A DNA stretch of 64,000 nucleotides from Cenococcum geophilum 1.58. Its lineage: Eukaryota; Ascomycota; Dothideomycetes; Gloniales; Gloniaceae. Location of the stretch: positions 2,356,001 to 2,420,000 of the forward strand of contig KV748176.1 in the NCBI GenBank assembly GCA_001692895.1. The letters run 5' to 3'. The position numbers and the translations under genes are program-made. The notes beneath the pieces were generated by a model that ran no database searches, was not told where the DNA came from, and saw nothing but the letters and a program-made list of their open reading frames with translations. This document shows, piece after piece, positions 1-10,419 of this stretch (position 1 is its first letter; the number at the start of each line of letters is the position of its first letter).

Positions 1-153
1 AAGTATAAGTTTAGCTTAATTAAAGAGCTCGTCCTCTATATAGGCCTCAGCTTAATTCTTAGCGAAGTCCTAGTGGTAAGCCGTAGATTGTATAATATAT
101 TTAATAATATTATAGACCTTTCCGACAATACCTTTCTGCCGCATAAGGTTAAA

Positions 154-1140
154 TTTAGCTTAATTGCTTGTACTAATCAGCAAGCGTTTAAGCTTGCTAA
201 CACCTTTACTATACAGTAAGACCTTAACGACGAGGTTTATAATATGGCCAATACACTAGAGTTGTTCCCTTTTTGCCACTAAGAGACTTTGCGAGAGGTA
301 TTTGTAGAGCTTATTATTATTAGTGGCGTTATTAGCTATTAAGCAGCCAAGCTTATATTTGAATTGATACTTCTAAATAACCGTTACTAAACCTGTTACC
401 ACGTTCTCAGCCGTATACGATCCTCGTATACGTGGAAGTCCTATAAGGATTAATTATAGCTTGCCACCTTTATTAACTAAGTGGGCTACTACACCAAGTA
501 GTGCCATTCCATTTGTAGACGTCCAGATATTACAGCTAAGGTAGATTTTACTTTATAAGGTAAGGAGGAGGTCTTTAATATTAAGGCGTCGGCGCTCGAA
601 GGCAGATTTTATCTAGTCGCTTAGTGATATATACGAACTTACAAGATACTCCTGTATCTAAGGACGGTTAAATATAAGTAATGCGTGGGTATAAGTACTT
701 ATAGCTTGCCGAAATGTAATATCCTGTAGAATTATCTAATTAACATAGGCCTATACATAGCCAGCTGCCCAGAACGGCTGGCGTTCGCTGCCGCCGGGTA
801 TAGGAGAGACTTAAGCGTTTGGTTTGGACGAGCCTTATAGAGTACTACTATGGCTATTATAATTAAGAATAAGACTATATTTCGATTTTAAATGGCCATC
901 AATATAATCTATGCCGTTGATTATAAGTAACGCAGCTGGTCTTTAAGCTAGATGGCAGATTTTATATAGCTAGAGTCTCTTTTTGCCCTCTGGCCCATTC
1001 CAGAATAGATCTACTCTATGCTTCCATATAGTTGATATAGAGGAGTTCTTTAAAAGGGACCGCTTATTAATAATTCGGTATCCGTATTTACTAGTAAGCT
1101 TACCGTGCTTACCTAGGTAAAGGTTATCCCAGTTAATAGG
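154..1140 (+). pseudogene. Degenerate unidentified ORF
   Basis: Frame 1 from about 154 reads as protein-like sequence broken by a dozen or so stops, nearly all TAA or TAG where Gln or Trp would fit. A fairly open stretch (about 750-850) includes the residues CPERLAFAAGYRRDLSVWFG. I do not recognise the family. The stops fit RIP of a once-coding transposon gene. The same region has a short minus-strand ORF (1159-1410) that is Ser/Thr-rich only because of a simple repeat, so I do not treat it as a gene. Confidence 0.35.
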
Positions 1141-1310
1141 AAAGATACAGCCATAGTTTTAGCCAATTGGTAGAGGCTCTCGCGATGTAGAGTTATTCTG
1201 CTTATTTAATTCGGGCGTGTCTTTAATTGTGAGGGGGGTAGAAGCAGTAGATCCGCGACGCCTGCGGGATATTAAAGAGCTTAATTGACGCGTAGATTGT
1301 GAACTTAATG

Positions 1311-1355
1311 AGGAAGAAGTAGAGGAAGAAGTAGAGGAAGAAGTAGAGGAAGAAG
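1311..1355. repeat. 12-bp tandem repeat
   Basis: The unit AGGAAGAAGTAG is repeated almost four times without interruption. On the minus strand it reads as Ser-Ser-Thr-Ser. It lies inside the unidentified left element. Confidence 0.85.
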
Positions 1356-1595
1356 CTCTACTAGTTAGCTGGCGGGTAAAATGTAAGGTACGTTGCATTT
1401 TCCGTGGCAATAAAAAGGTTAATATTGGTAGGTAAACGCGTTTAGAGACGCGACGGGGAATTTAGAGAAAACCATACTATTTTGTATAAATATCCCAGGG
1501 GTTTCCCGCCCGGATTTTAGCCGAAGATCTTAGATTCTTGATCTCTACTAAAAGCTTCAAAAACACCACCAAATTAACCCTTTCTTACCACCTAT

Positions 1596-1632
1596 GCAGC
1601 GAGCTGTCAGCTCGCTGCAGTCTTACCGCTGA
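1596..1632 (+). repeat. Perfect 11-bp hairpin followed by CTGA
   Basis: Arms GCAGCGAGCTG and CAGCTCGCTGC flank a single T (1596-1618). Ten bases later comes CTGA (1629-1632). Downstream, GCTGACTGACTG occurs twice (1628 and 1655) and CAGCTAGCTGC also repeats. A GC-rich hairpin 10-12 nt before CTRR is the textbook 3' end of a Helitron. No 5' TC end or Rep/helicase coding is visible here, so the class is inference. Confidence 0.55.
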
Positions 1633-1719
1633 CTGACTGTTACAACTATCTACGCTGACTGACTGCTTACATAAGCAGCTAGCTGCCAGCTAGCTGCCAG
1701 CGACGCTGCCTGTTGGCCA

Positions 1720-1979
1720 CACTGAGTAGGCGTTGAGAAGATGAAGGGAGGTGTACTCGGGAGTCCCATAGTGCATACCCCCGTTCCAGAAGCGATAGCC
1801 TGCGTCGAATGTGGCCTTGAGAATAGAAATCCCCTCTTCAACTTCGAGGGCAATGCCGCGGCGGGTGAGATCTGAAGGGGGAAATGTTAATTGACAGGTT
1901 GAATAAAAGGTAGAAAGGGAAAAGTACTGTGCATGCCGTAGCCTACAGCACCGACTTCTTTGCCACAGATCTTTACCAT
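1720..1979 (-). pseudogene. Truncated aldo-keto reductase (pyridoxal-reductase-like)
   Basis: The start codon is at 1979-1977 and exon 1 (1928-1979) encodes MVKICGKEVGAVGYGMH. A 56-nt intron (1872-1927, GTACTT...TTCAG) joins exon 2 in frame. Exon 2 contains TRRGIALEVEEG and then FWNGGMHYGTPEYTSLHLL, the N-terminal barrel region with the conserved FWNGG-EFYGTPEYNS-type motif of fungal aldo-keto reductases related to pyridoxal reductase. Coding resemblance stops at about 1720 after roughly 70 residues, against about 330 in the family. Sequence then runs into CAGCTAGCTGC repeats and an in-frame stop. The catalytic Lys/His and the NADPH site are missing, so no active enzyme can be made. The coding part is not RIP-mutated, so truncation looks recent. 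The rest of the gene is not in the window. Confidence 0.8.
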
Positions 1980-2424
1980 TTTGACGTCAGAGTAGCGACT
2001 GAACAACCAATAGAGTACTCAAATTATTCTTCAGCAACTTCAAGTAGTTACTTCAGGAGTTGAGAAAAATTTTGGTGAAGTGGGTGAAGTTGAGCTTCGG
2101 GTGTTGTAGCAACTGGAAAAGAGAAAGCTCAATTAGTCTTCCGGAAAACAGCAGCAAAGTGAAGTATATCTGCAAGCTCGACAAGCAAGCAATGTTCGAA
2201 GTGGGAATCAGTTCACTTCTTTATACGTGAGTGGGAGACCTAAAGCACCTCACTGGTAACAGAACGTTTTGTCTGCAGCAATGCCACAATATCCGCACAG
2301 AGCGAACATCACCATAGGCAATCTCATGAAAGTGGCAGGTGAGATCAAGGCTATATCTAGAAAGGGTGTGACAAATAGTCCTTGCCTCAAGTCGTTATGC
2401 ACCATTGTCGTAGTGCATGCGTTA
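1980..2424. other. Intergenic: reductase promoter and RRN9-like 3' flank
   Basis: Ordinary-composition spacer of 445 bp between the reductase start and the stop of the RRN9-like gene; both genes are on the minus strand. It should hold the polyadenylation region of the upstream gene and the promoter of the truncated reductase. I see no RNA gene or convincing ORF. Confidence 0.5.
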
Positions 2425-4641
2425 TTATCCACTCTCCCTTTTTCTCTTTTTCCTCTTATCTGACACTGCCGCCTTATCGCCGCCTCTCCATCCTTGCTTC
2501 GCACTGATCGGCTGCAGAAATCCATCGGCATGCACGCCTCCTACCATTTCATCCTCACCGTCAGATCCAGGGATACGGGGATCATAGCCGTGGACTCTTA
2601 TCAAATGTTCCACCACCCGATAAGGAATACGAAATTCCTTCTCATGACCCCAACAATCTATGTGAGGACAGATCAGAGACCCTGGCTCCCAATGAGGGCG
2701 TGTCTCTGTATCTGTGATATGTGAGATGTTGCTGCCATCAAGGACGGTTGAATCAGGAGCAAGAATGGTCTCAGGTATGTATAGAACTGGCTCTTCTGGT
2801 GATTTCAGAGCAGAGCCTTCGTGGAAAGTACGAAACGCCATACCTTCTCCAAAGAGAGCAGCACATCGCTTCGCGGCTCTCTCGACAACTCCGTCACTCC
2901 AGCCCATCAGAGATGCCATACCAATGACTTCACTCCAATCACGGAGGCCGACGCGAGCATCGGGCTCGGTCTCCGAAGTAATGCTGGATATTGAATTAGA
3001 ACGACGGCTTTTCGGATCAGGCTGGGAAGCAAGGAGACCTTTCTTTAAGTAGCGAGATTTCGACGCACGCATGTCACAGTCAGTTGGGGCGCTTTGAGGG
3101 CCTAATTTATCATCGTCGGGAGCATAGTCAGAGCCAGAGGCGGAGTCGGCCAGAGTGGTTCTTATCGGCCGTTTCTGAGTTTCTGAGTTGGTCGGTCCAT
3201 TGCCGTCTCTAAATGATACACCAACATCAACTATGTCATCCGTCTGATGCTTTTGTCTCCGGCGAGCGGCAGATGGCGGTGATATTCTTGACTTTGAAGT
3301 TGCCCTAGAGCGTGCCTTCTTTCTCGGCGTAACAGCTGCTTCAACGTCGGTTTGAGCCTCACTAGCTGAAGCGCTTGATGCCTCAGCGAAGTGATTGACT
3401 CTTGATCGATGAAGACCATCTAACAGGAAGTCTAATTTTACCAAGAGAGAATTGATGGAAGGCTGTAGAATATTTCGCGCCTTGTCATCATCTGCAAGGA
3501 CGGTTGGCTTGGAGAAACGTGGTTCGGATTTTCGCAGAGTCCTTAAGTTCGTCTGCTGTGGTTGTTCATGAGGTGCCTCTGATGTAGCCCTACTCTGTGG
3601 CTGAGAATCGCTCCGTTCGCTTTGGCTGACACTGTCGTCTGACTGCTCACAGGCATCCGTTGCGCGTGAGCTGGCTCGTGTACTCATCCTCGAAGCGGAT
3701 TCTGTCGATTGAACAACCTGGTCCTCCATTTCCACATCTTGATCGTCTGACCTGGTTGTTCCAGTAGACCGAGATCTTGATCGTTGGCTTCGTCGTCGGC
3801 TAGAGATATCTGCAACATCGCTAGAGGAATCCGTCGTTGCGAGCCTCTTACCGCTATGGGACCTAGATCTTGTTTCCCGCTCCGTCTGAACGCTTCCCTG
3901 CCTTCCCTCTTCAGCATCGGCCTCTGTGTCCGCATCCTCCCATTCTCTCTCCATCCACCTCTCTTTCGCCAGCCTTAAGAAAACTCCCATAACCACATCC
4001 CCAAGCTCCTGGCTAACTCTCTCAGTCCCCACATTCCCAACCGTCCACTTTTCATCCTCCTCATCCCCTGCCACCCTGCCAAACCTCTCTTCCTCCCCAG
4101 GCACCTCGCTGGGCTCTAACGGCCAAGCGCTCCACCTCTTCCACGGCACCAGCTCCCTCTCCTCCGCCCCATCCGGCCCTAAAATATCCAATTCTTCGCC
4201 CTGCTTCAGCCATCGATCCTTGCTCTGCCAGTTCTTCAACTCTGCAGGATGCGAACGAGCAGAGGAGCGCAGGCGTTGCTTGAGCGCATGCGTATTGTAG
4301 AGGTGCACATTAAGCTCGCCCGCATCCAATTGGTCCATAGAAGCTGCCAGCTGGCGGTCGGGCGCCGTATAGCGGCGCCATGACTGCGGGGGTCCGAGGA
4401 ACCTGTTCGGGCGGTCCGCTCCAGAAGACGTCGAGCGGGATGGCGACGAGGCGGGCTCTGAAGCGTCAGGGTCATCTGTGTCGGCGGTGTCGCTAGGAGG
4501 CTGCGAATCCGCTAGTAGGTGCGCTACACCTTGTGCTTCCGCGGCTGGGGATTCACTTCCTGCATCTGCAGTTGGAGATTGGCTGTGTGCTGAAGACGAT
4601 TCTAAGGCGGATGCGGAGATTTCACCATAAAGTGATGGCAT
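2425..4641 (-). CDS. Rrn9-like RNA polymerase I initiation factor
   Basis: A single uninterrupted 738-codon ORF. Residues about 79-240 match the Rrn9 domain: a PNRFLGPPQSWRRYT start, then ELNVHLYNTHALKQRLR and the basic/aromatic LVPWKRWSAWPL. Rrn9 is a subunit of the upstream activation factor that recruits Pol I to the rDNA promoter in yeast, so a nucleolar role in rRNA transcription is the likely function. The middle (about 235-520) is low complexity, rich in Ser, Arg, Glu and Asp. Residues 563-610 form a helical conserved block (DWSEVIGMASLMGWSDGVVE). A C2H2-type finger follows (C658, C663, H679, H684), and the C terminus is a nuclear-signal-like KRKKRKRE. The first ATG is used because no upstream in-frame ATG fits. 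The gene shows no RIP damage although the retroelement block starts 200 bp upstream. Confidence 0.8.
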   Translation of the reverse strand: MPSLYGEISASALESSSAHSQSPTADAGSESPAAEAQGVAHLLADSQPPSDTADTDDPDASEPASSPSRSTSSGADRPNRFLGPPQSWRRYTAPDRQLAASMDQLDAGELNVHLYNTHALKQRLRSSARSHPAELKNWQSKDRWLKQGEELDILGPDGAEERELVPWKRWSAWPLEPSEVPGEEERFGRVAGDEEDEKWTVGNVGTERVSQELGDVVMGVFLRLAKERWMEREWEDADTEADAEEGRQGSVQTERETRSRSHSGKRLATTDSSSDVADISSRRRSQRSRSRSTGTTRSDDQDVEMEDQVVQSTESASRMSTRASSRATDACEQSDDSVSQSERSDSQPQSRATSEAPHEQPQQTNLRTLRKSEPRFSKPTVLADDDKARNILQPSINSLLVKLDFLLDGLHRSRVNHFAEASSASASEAQTDVEAAVTPRKKARSRATSKSRISPPSAARRRQKHQTDDIVDVGVSFRDGNGPTNSETQKRPIRTTLADSASGSDYAPDDDKLGPQSAPTDCDMRASKSRYLKKGLLASQPDPKSRRSNSISSITSETEPDARVGLRDWSEVIGMASLMGWSDGVVERAAKRCAALFGEGMAFRTFHEGSALKSPEEPVLYIPETILAPDSTVLDGSNISHITDTETRPHWEPGSLICPHIDCWGHEKEFRIPYRVVEHLIRVHGYDPRIPGSDGEDEMVGGVHADGFLQPISAKQGWRGGDKAAVSDKRKKRKRESG

Positions 4642-4850
4642 CTTGGTTTTTGTAGATATCCAGTTTTGTCATTAGATGAAGAGGTTTATGCGGTCCAAAA
4701 TGTGGTCGTGGCATGGTTGGTTGGCGATTCAGAAAAATTTGTGGATAATTATTGAAGTTGGAAGTGGGTTGCAGAAATCGCGAAGTCACGGGGTTGCGTG
4801 ATACAGGTTTTCTTATCTTCTAAAATTCGCTCGATAAGCAAGATCCGCCC
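4642..4850. promoter_or_regulatory. RRN9-like gene upstream region
   Basis: About 210 bp of normal composition between the start codon and the abrupt onset of AT-rich RIP sequence near 4850. This is all that is left of the proximal promoter. No specific factor site can be assigned with confidence. Confidence 0.4.
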
Positions 4851-4979
4851 ATATTAAACTACCGTCTTTATATATTAAACTATATATAAATTAAATATTC
4901 CTATATATAACTTTTTTTTACCTTATTTTAATTATAGTACCCTTTAACGTAACGTGGCACATAGGGTTTTACTTATCTT

Positions 4980-5960
4980 ATAAATCAGATCCTCAGGAGA
5001 TCGTTAATATACCCTCGCTATATCTTCTTAGTCTTAGAGCTAGTGCAAGTCTAAGGGTATCCTGTCAGTTTATTATATAGGTCTAATTAGTCGTTTTTAA
5101 GGGGGACTAAGCCTTCTCCTATAGGATATAAGAATTAAATTTAGAATTTAGTAAAGGGTTAGTCTAGTTTTATTAGGCAGTTATAGCTATACTAGGTATT
5201 CCGTACTTTATTTAGGTTAATATAAATAATAGCTAAATACTATAGTGCCTTACTAATAGATATAAACTAGGTAGGAAGTTATTCTTAAACTTAGCCTAAA
5301 GGTAACGTTAGGCGCTCCTAGTAGTTTAACTAAAGAGGTAAAGTAGTTTAGCTTCTTTAGAGGGGAAATAGTTATCGTTAATATAGAGTTTTCCTTATAC
5401 TTAGATCCTCTATTTCTTAAAGGTAGGGTTTATTTTATTAGATAGCGGTTAGGGGTTAAAAAGCTTAACGAATTTAGTTACTTTGTTATTATATCTATAC
5501 TCCCTAGTATATTATATTTAGTAAAGTAAATAAGTTAGCTAGGACTTTAAAAAGACAATGCTAGGCTATTTTATAGAGCTATAAGGCTTTCTAGAATCTC
5601 TTATAGAGTCTCTTATATACTTTTTATTTTAAAATAATTGGCTTTCTAGCTAGCTATAAGGGCGCGAATCTACTTACTTATATCTATAGTATTATTATTA
5701 TCCTCAATTTCTAACCCTAACTAAATCTTAGGTTCTACTTATATAGAGGCAGTTCTCTTAAATAAGCTCGCTTTTGGTGCTATTATTAGCTTTATAAAGT
5801 TTATTAAAATTATATAATTTAGTTTTAATTTGGGGTTTTTTTTAGGGTATAGGTTTAGTACAGTCTGGCCTTCCTAGGCAGTATAAGGTAAGTAACTTTT
5901 AGTATCTAAGTATAATATATTAACGCGTCGTTGTAAAAAAATGTCTTTTTAGAGTAGGAT
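4980..5960 (-). pseudogene. Degenerate Gypsy gag (element N)
   Basis: Read on the minus strand, the frame contains stretches such as INDNYFPSKEAKLLYLFS (about 5385-5320), which fits a retrotransposon gag capsid segment. Many TAA/TAG codons stand where Gln or Trp is expected. No ORF survives. No zinc knuckle or pol sequence is seen to the left. Confidence 0.5.
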
Positions 5961-6004
5961 ATTTTTAAGACCTTCCTAAGCAGTATAGGGTAAGCTTAGT
6001 ATAA

Positions 6005-6228
6005 TATTATAGCTTAAATAAATGCCTTTAAATTAAAGCTTAAATAAATACTATATTATAAAAATACTAAGCTAAGGAGAAGGAAAAGGGGTTGTTAGGA
6101 CTAATATAAATAAATATATAAGTCAACCGTTAAGGCGCTAGTAGTAAGCGAGCTAATTATCGGATAGGCAGAATATAATAGTATTTTAGTAAAATTTAGC
6201 AGGTGACGCGCCTAGCGCCACTATAATA
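6005..6228 (-). repeat. LTR of element N (L-type)
   Basis: Begins TATTATAGCTTA and ends GCGCCACTATAATA, which is TG...CA after undoing transitions. It aligns by eye along its length with the reverse complement of the LTR at 56010-56215. Boundaries are good to a few bases. Confidence 0.6.
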
Positions 6229-6835
6229 ACTAGGGTAAGATATAGAAGGAGAGGCCCTCTATATAGCTATTAAGCTAAAAACGGTACTTCCTATAGGCGA
6301 GGTATATTAGTTCTAAGTACTATATTATAGTGGCGCTAAAATTAATCTTATATAATATAATTTAGTAAAAGAGTATAAACTTATCCTATTATTAAAGTAG
6401 CAGAAACCTATTATAGGCTTTTTAGATAAGTATTAGATTAAACTATATAGTGCCTATAAGCTTATAGTATTAGTAGCTAATATATATAACTGCATTAAGG
6501 TAGTTAGCCTATAACCCTTTTAGGCGGCTAACTTTATAGGCTATAACTTTATCTTTAGATACCCTTAGCTTATAAAAGTAGATCTTAAAATATATTTTAA
6601 AATAAGAATATTTAAATAGTAGAACGATAAAGAATTAGAAAGGTATATATTATTAATAAGCTTAAAAGATATTTTAAAGAATATAGTTCTAGGTAAAATA
6701 GTATACGCTCTATACCTAAAGAAATATTAGGTTTAACCCCTATTCTATAGCAAGATAGATATAGCGGCGCTATAGTACGCCACCTACTAAATTCTGCTAT
6801 TGTGAGGGAACTAGAAGTCCTTAAGGTTAATATAG
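6229..6835. other. AT-rich degenerate spacer with an LTR scrap
   Basis: No gene. At 6759-6801 the run CGGCGCTATAGTACGCCACC and the following bases match the start of the L-type LTR at 56010, then diverge. The last part, 6831-6835 (TATAG), is the left target duplication of the tandem LTR element. The rest is RIP-degraded sequence I cannot assign. Confidence 0.5.
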
Positions 6836-6994
6836 TGTTACGGCACCGTAACGGATTCAGTCAGGGATATATATAGACGTATCCTCTTCCACCTTAGCTC
6901 CTTAGCTTAATATCCTTATAAATAATATTCCAATTATATAGGTTGTATACGTATTATGCTATACTAGTGCCTTAATTAGCTAGTTGCTGTCACA
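6836..6994 (+). repeat. TRIM LTR 1 (159 bp)
   Basis: Starts TGTTACGGCACCGTAACGG and ends CTGTCACA. It lacks about 22 bp (GGCTCTTGCTTAGGGCTTGG) that is present in the other two LTRs. The first bases contain the inverted repeat TTACGG-CA-CCGTAA. Confidence 0.88.
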
Positions 6995-7844
6995 TTATAT
7001 TAAGCTCCCTTAGTCATATACAGGCTATTATAATTATTATTATTATCATTATTATTAAAGTCCTATAGTAGCTGGGTATGGAATCCCTATACTATATAGG
7101 CACCCTTATTAAAGTCCTACACCGTATAGGCACCCTTTATATTTAATTCTTTTTTTTCTTTTCTCTTTACCTAACGGCCGCCTATGCTATAGGGAAGCAT
7201 ATGCCGAGCGGTAACCTCTTTCCGACTATACAATCTCGTTGACTAACTAAGCAACGCGTATATCTGTCAACCAAACGCGTACACCTGCCTATTAATCAAT
7301 CGATCGAACAACGACCCTTTAACCGACCGTACGTCTCTCTATCGGACGCTTGCACTGTACTGCTACCTAAATAGTCCTTTTTAATGGATACTGAGCTACG
7401 TATACTGCGAGGAACGAAATCGGTTAATACTGAGACTAGTGCTATGCACTAGCTGCGAAGAACGACCCCGACTAATACTAAGTCGTACGAGCTGCGAGGA
7501 ACGAAATCACCAGAACTATTAACGCTAGCACCACTCTGCCACTGACCACCGACTATGCCGCTCTGCCTATAGTCCTATAGACCAACAGTAGTGCCAATAC
7601 GCCTACTACCACAAACTATTGACCAACTATCGATCGTGCCGATACGCCTGCGATCTACCGACTTTCGCTTACACCGTACTGCCACCCCCTTAATTATCAA
7701 TAGCGCCGATATGCCTGCTATCTATCGACCAATTAATAGCTTAAGCTCTGTGTTCGACCTACTATTATAAGATAACCAATAGACGAGCTCTATACTCGAC
7801 TACTATCGTTACCACCGCTAGTACCGTACTACTACCCAAACACA

Positions 7845-8180
7845 GCTGCTCCTGCCTGTAGCTAAACCTTAATTTAACCACTACTACTCCTGCCTACAGC
7901 ATATCCAATTTAACCATTACTACTCCCGCCCGCAGCTAAACCATTAGACCTACTGCTACGCCTACAGTTAATCTAATTTAACACTCGCTGCTTTGCCTAT
8001 AGCACTATAATTAACTTCTACTACTCCTACCTGTAGTATTATAACCAATACCTACTACTTTACCTATAGCAATACTACTAACTCCTACTACTACACCTAC
8101 AGCTAACCTTAATTTAATATCCGCTGCTTCTACCTACAGTATCCTATTAACCCTTGCTGCCCTACCTATAGCAATAACTA
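7845..8180. repeat. Degenerate ~40-bp repeats in TRIM internal copy 1
   Basis: The phrase CTGCTCCTGCCTACAGC, with variants such as CTACTACTCCTACCTGTAG, recurs about every 35-45 bp, separated by AAACCTTAATTTAACCA-like spacers. The equivalent block is at about 9270-9605 in copy 2. It encodes no long ORF on either strand. A microsatellite (TTA)n lies near 7030-7056. Confidence 0.7.
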
Positions 8181-8240
8181 TAACTATATAAGAGGTAAAG
8201 GACAAAGCTTAAGGGCAAGCTTTTTTAAAGGGGGGGGTAA

Positions 8241-8421
8241 TATTACGGCACCGTAACGGATTCGGTTAGGGGCTCTTGCTTAGGGCTTAGCATATATATA
8301 TAAACATATCCTCTTCTACCTTAGCTCCTTAGCTTAATATCCTTATAAATAATATTTTAATTATATAGGTTGTATATATATTATACCATACTAATACCTT
8401 AATTAGCTAGTCGCTGTTATA
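8241..8421 (+). repeat. TRIM LTR 2, shared central LTR (181 bp)
   Basis: Starts TATTACGGCACCGTAACGG, the RIP form of TGTTACGG, and ends CTGTTATA. It is preceded by the polypurine tract and followed by TTATATTAAGCTCCC, so it serves both internal copies. Confidence 0.88.
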
Positions 8422-9667
8422 TTATATTAAGCTCCCTTAGTTATATATAGGCTGTTATAATTATTATTATTATTATTATTATTAAAGTCCTATAGTGGCT
8501 GGGTATAGAATCCCTATACTATATAGGCACCCTTATTAAAGTCCTATACCATATAGGCACCCTTTATATTTAATTCTTTTTTTTCTCTTCTCTCTACTTA
8601 ACGGCCGCCTATACTATAGGGAAGTATATGCCGAGCGGTAACCTCTTTCTAACCATACGATCTTATTAACTAACTAAGTAACGCGTATATCTATCAACCG
8701 AACGCATACACCTGCCTATTAATCAATCGATTAAACAACGACCCTTTAACCGACTGTACGTCTCTCTATTAGACGCTTACACCGTATTACTACCTAAATA
8801 GTCCTTTTTAATAGATACTAAGCTACGTATACTGTAAGGAACGAAATCGGTTAATACTAAGACTAGTGCTATACACTAGCTGCGAAGAACAACCCCAACT
8901 AATACTAAGTTGTACGAGCTGTGAGGAATAAAATCACCAGAACTATTAACGCTGGCACCACTCTACCACTAACCACTAACTATGCCGCTCTGCCTATAGT
9001 CCTATAGACCAACAGTAGTGCCAATACGCCTACTACCACAAACCATCGACCGACTATTAATCGTGCCGATACGCCTGCGATTTACTAACTTTCGCTTGCA
9101 CCGTACTGCCACCCCCTTAATTATTAATAGCGCCGATATGCCTGCTATCTATCAACTAATTAATAGCTTAAGCTCTATGTTTGACCTGCTATTATAAGAC
9201 AACTAATAGATAAGCTCTATGCTCGACCACTATCGTTACCACCGCTAGTACCGTACTACTACCCGAACACAGCTGCTCCTACCTGCAGCTAAACCTTAAT
9301 TCGACCACTGCTGCTCCTACCTATAGCATATCCAATTCGACCGTTACTGCTCCCGCCCGTAGCTAAACCATTAGACCTGCTGCTACGCCTACAGTTAATC
9401 TAATTTAACACTCGCTGCTTTACCTATAGCACTATAATCGACTTCTACTGCTCCTGCCCGTAGTATTACAACCGACACCTGCTGCTCTGCCTATAGCAAT
9501 ACCACTAACTCTTACTGCTACACCTGTAGCTAACCTTAATTTGACATCCGCTGCTCCTGCCTACAGCATCCTATTAACCCTCGCTGCCCCACCTGTAGTA
9601 ATAACTACAACTATATAAGAGGTAAAGGACAAAGCTTAAGGGCAAGCTTTTTTAAAGGGGGGGGTAA

Positions 9668-9848
9668 TATTACGGCACCGTAACGGATTTGGTCAGGGGC
9701 TCTTGCTTAGGGCTTGGCATATATATATAAACGTGTCCTCTTCCACCTCAGCTCCTTAGCTTAATATCCTCGTAAATAATATTCCAATTGTATAGGTTAT
9801 ATGCGTGTTATACCGTGCTAGTGCCTCAATTGGCTGGTCGCTGTCATA
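9668..9848 (+). repeat. TRIM LTR 3 (181 bp)
   Basis: Same length as LTR 2 and preceded by an identical polypurine tract. It ends CTGTCATA next to the TATAG duplication. It has kept more C/G than LTR 2. Confidence 0.88.
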
Positions 9849-9853
9849 TATAG

Positions 9854-10078
9854 TAGAAAAAGGCTTAACTTGACACGATTAGTTAATAGAAGATACTGTC
9901 TGTATTTAATATATTACAAATAGCTATCCCCCTACTAGAGTAGCTGCTTATAGTTTTATCTAGCGCCATCTAGTTAGGACTTTATTAGATTAAGGTAAAG
10001 CCTTTAATTGGTTTAATTTTATCTATAGCTTAAACTAGATATACCTTGTTATCCTAACTTAGGTCTACTTAGGCTCCG
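9854..10078. other. AT-rich spacer between TRIM and Gypsy A
   Basis: Degenerate sequence without recognisable coding or LTR ends. It is the flank into which the tandem element inserted. It ends where the split LTR of element F begins (10079). Confidence 0.4.
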
Positions 10079-10084
10079 TATAAG

Positions 10085-10389
10085 TATAACGGGACTAGCC
10101 CAGTTATAGTAGAAATGTCTCAGTGAAACACTCGACAGATAAATTCCGACGCTTTAACTAAATTCTACTAGATTAATTAAATTTTACTAAAGTCCGTCGA
10201 AGACCGCATGTGTATATGCGCACGCATCGACCACCAAGCCCCTAACTATTTAATTATATAATTCTCTTGTTATTCCTTTCTCTTCTTTACGCAACGTCTT
10301 GTTCTTAGCGAGAGCTATATACCCTTAGATTTAGATAGAATTTATATTATTCCTTTAAATCTTCCCTAAAGTCTCTCCGCGCCCTTATA
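10085..10389 (+). repeat. 5' LTR of Gypsy A
   Basis: Starts TATAACGGGACTAGCCCAG and ends CGCGCCCTTATA; matches 29062-29366 throughout with transition differences only. Gag begins 31 bp downstream. Confidence 0.88.
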
Positions 10390-10419
10390 TTACATTATAT
10401 TAAAATAACTACTATTAAA

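Larger units (their letters stand above)
1..1590. mobile_element. Unidentified RIP-degraded element (left edge)
   Basis: AT-rich sequence, rich in TAA/TAG, entering from beyond the window. It ends near a perfect palindrome at 1596-1618, where composition returns to that of ordinary fungal genes. No LTR, reverse transcriptase or transposase motif was recognised. Because it truncates an aldo-keto reductase gene at about 1720, it is probably an insertion whose right end lies at about 1630-1720. The class is unknown; a Helitron or other DNA element is possible from its terminus. Confidence 0.5.
4850..6228 (-). mobile_element. Gypsy remnant N (5' LTR plus gag)
   Basis: Minus-oriented remnant: the LTR at 6005-6228 is the 5' end, and gag-like coding runs leftward to about 4980. 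The left part is missing, ending at the composition boundary with the RRN9-like gene. Its LTR is related to that of fragment L at 56010-56215 when reverse-complemented. Both read ACTAAGCTAA.GAGAAGG, then GGCGCTA.TA.TA.GCGAGC. Confidence 0.65.
6836..9848 (+). mobile_element. Tandem non-autonomous LTR element (TRIM/LARD-like)
   Basis: Three LTRs (6836-6994, 8241-8421, 9668-9848) separate two internal regions of identical length, 1246 bp (6995-8240 and 8422-9667). The whole array is flanked by a perfect 5-bp duplication TATAG (6831-6835 and 9849-9853), so it either inserted as one unit or expanded after insertion. Each internal region begins TTATATTAAGCTCCCTTAG and ends in a polypurine tract AAAGGGGGGGGTAA directly before the next LTR. 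No gag or pol coding is present in either copy. RIP differs between copies: internal 2 keeps many C/G that internal 1 has lost. The terminal sequence before the tract matches Gypsy L and H, the likely helpers. Confidence 0.88.

Noticed and set aside
1159-1410. 83-codon minus-strand Ser/Thr-rich ORF
   Set aside because: Its length comes from an AGGAAGAAGTAG simple repeat free of stops in this frame; no domain, and it lies in degraded DNA.
1650-1853. 67-codon minus-strand ORF starting MPSKLKRGFLFS
   Set aside because: It is a wrong frame over exon 2 of the aldo-keto reductase; the adjacent frame encodes the FWNGG motif.
2714-4300. Several plus-strand ORFs of 64-124 codons
   Set aside because: All are antisense shadows of the RRN9-like gene, which has the recognised domain and full length.
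7030-7056. Possible CRISPR-like short repeats in the TRIM
   Set aside because: Only a (TTA)n microsatellite and degenerate 40-bp tandem units; nuclear fungal DNA, no spacers of constant length.
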